Assembly: GCF_964340395.1 (NCBI RefSeq)
Contig: NC_135562.1
Location: 8,477,134-8,541,133, forward strand
Reading direction: 5' to 3'
DNA length: 64,000 nucleotides
DNA from: Glandiceps talaboti
Lineage: Eukaryota; Hemichordata; Enteropneusta; Spengelidae
The notes beneath the pieces are model-generated. The model had not been told where the DNA came from. It was given only the letters and a program-made list of their open reading frames with translations, and made no database searches. Made by a program: the position numbers and the translations under genes. Below are positions 62,456 to 64,000 of this stretch, one piece after another. Numbering within the stretch: position 1 is the stretch's first letter; each line of letters begins with the position of its first letter.

Positions 62456-63528
62456 ATATACTATTACTAGACCAGCGACTAGATATGGCGTTCATGATCA
62501 TGCTGTTAACAATTAGTCGGTCAATCCTTCCCACAGCGTGTGTGTAGTAGGAGTTATAACAAATCCTCAGGTTTTTAAAAGGCTGGTGAAGGAGGAAGGA
62601 AATTATTGGGGATAATATAATTAGACCTCAAACATAATTTGTGATAAATCGGATCAATGGCAGCACAGCGTCCATTTACACTTCCTCTCATCCTCTTCAT
62701 ACTTAGACACGGGTTGTCGTGATGCAAAATCAGTGACGAGGGTTCATAATCCTCATTTTTGTTCAAGGACAGTAACTTGGTTTGAGTATGAGCTTGGACT
62801 CATGACAATTGAAACGTATCGATATTGTAAAGATTAGAATTAGTATCAGAAATTTATGGAGACTTGTTAGGTTTTTAGTATATAAGTATGGAAAAAGAGA
62901 CATCGTAATTGTCTACTCAGGTTTGGGAGTTCCATATATTCTACAGTTTACCAAGATCATTAGTAACAAGAGACAACCCCTTTCCACATATCAGAATGGA
63001 AACCAGTCGATTTCAAACAAAATGTCACCTGTCTCTACTTGGGGGTCGGGGTGCGGTGTGAGGTGTGGAGATGATATTCTCGCAAGTCACATTACAGGTT
63101 TCATTGAAGAATCATCGCCATAATGAGAACAGTGAACAGTGATTTACAACGACGATGGGGGGGGGGGGGGGGGGGGCAAATTTGTTGAGAATATGGGGAA
63201 GTACACAGTCCTATTTTTATGACTAACCAAACATTGTCAAACATGTTGAGTCTCCCCACCCCAAAGATAAATTCGACTAAAATATTTTCTTCTCACCCGG
63301 GCCCCTCCCCGATATAAATTCTATTCTTTTCCTAAAGTCGATTCTTCAAATTCTATGCCTTCGAAAAGAACCCAAGCGGAAAAAGTTGATCCCACTACGC
63401 TTTTTTTTGCAGAGAGTATAACTTGGTTAACAATGGTTGTTACAATCTTGAGTTAAAATGAAACTACCAAGCATGATATTGGCACAACACATACTGTACC
63501 ATTTAAATTACCTGAAATGAATGCATGA
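62456..63528. other. Intergenic, no gene recognised
   Basis: A run of G at 63157-63176. The open frame 62809-63123 has no coding features. Confidence 0.45.
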
Positions 63529-63941
63529 TACAGTGAATTTCACAATACCGTGTAGCTCTCCTGTCTGATACAACCACGCAGAAACCAATAAGAAACGGGA
63601 CATGCTACACTTAAATTTATGAGAGCAAGATTGCATGGGTACAGTTTCTTGCTACACTTTGTCTAAGTGACACGAACTACACATGCCCCATATATAGACA
63701 TCTAATGACCACCACAAAGGACATTTTACGCGCCCTTCATCTGGTGTTTGATACTAAGAAAAGCATTGGCGTCCGATTGTCTGTATGGAGCTGTAATACA
63801 TTTAAATGGTTTATTTCATTTAGACTAAATGTTGCAAAAAAAGCAATCTTGCTATTGAAGTGTGCCATATGCAGTTTCTTGTTGATTTCTGTGTGGTTGT
63901 ATCAAACAGAAAAGCTGTACGGTATTGTGAAATTCACTGTA
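63529..63941 (+). mobile_element. TA-flanked MITE family A, copy 4
   Basis: Inverted termini CAGTGAATTTCACAATACCG (63531-63550) and its complement (63920-63939) are flanked by TA on both sides. Interior words TGATACAACCACGCAGAAAC and TGTGTGGTTGTATCAAACAG match copies 1 and 3. Longest copy in the window. Confidence 0.85.
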
Positions 63942-64000
63942 GATCAGTGATGTAGGTAATAATCAAGAGGGTAGGTGTCTAAATCAAAACGTACATGGAT

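Overview
This is a eukaryotic nuclear window. Genes are sparse, introns have GT-AG borders, and the DNA is AT-rich and crowded with microsatellites, minisatellites, MITEs, CR1/Rex1-like and Penelope-like retroelement remnants. The gene content (an IgSF receptor with an ITAM-like tail, a class A GPCR, a RAD51AP-type recombination protein) and the repeats suggest a marine invertebrate, probably a deuterostome such as a hemichordate, cephalochordate or echinoderm. The sequence alone does not fix the species.

Layout. 1-2011: upstream DNA with a possible non-coding first exon. 2038-9471 (+): a seven-exon gene whose reading frame joins cleanly across every intron; it encodes a 1064-residue acidic protein ending in a RAD51-binding motif (RAD51AP2-like). 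9508-10430: a 290-bp element in opposed copies just past its stop codon. 10.4-19.7 kb: no gene seen; MITEs, a long foldback and a hammerhead-like relic. 19753-20517 (-): an intronless 254-residue basic orphan protein. 20.5-28.4 kb: repeats only. 28433-29992 (+): an intronless three-Ig-domain receptor with a transmembrane segment and a cytoplasmic ITAM plus ITIM. 30798-31855: a 41-bp minisatellite. 35333-36208 (+): an intronless 291-residue lysine/arginine-rich orphan protein. 36.3-57 kb: a repeat-rich block with MITEs, a 35-bp minisatellite, two decayed non-LTR reverse transcriptases, a 259-bp sequence present as two identical inverted copies 17 kb apart, and a 1.27-kb TIR element. 58196-59251 (+): an intronless class A GPCR with an 18-Asn tract. 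60.75-62.45 kb: a Penelope-type reverse transcriptase relic framed by inverted repeats. 63529-63941: another TA-flanked MITE.

The genes show no operon-like or pathway relationship; each looks like an independent unit.

The most unusual pattern is a set of seven tiny palindromes (20-36 bp). Each starts with C and ends with G. Six are flanked by exact 7-bp direct repeats and one by a 6/7 match. They look like cut-and-paste transposon excision footprints, resembling those of the P superfamily, or like minimal foldback insertions. The ITAM-bearing intronless receptor and the invertebrate RAD51AP2-like gene are the main protein-level findings.
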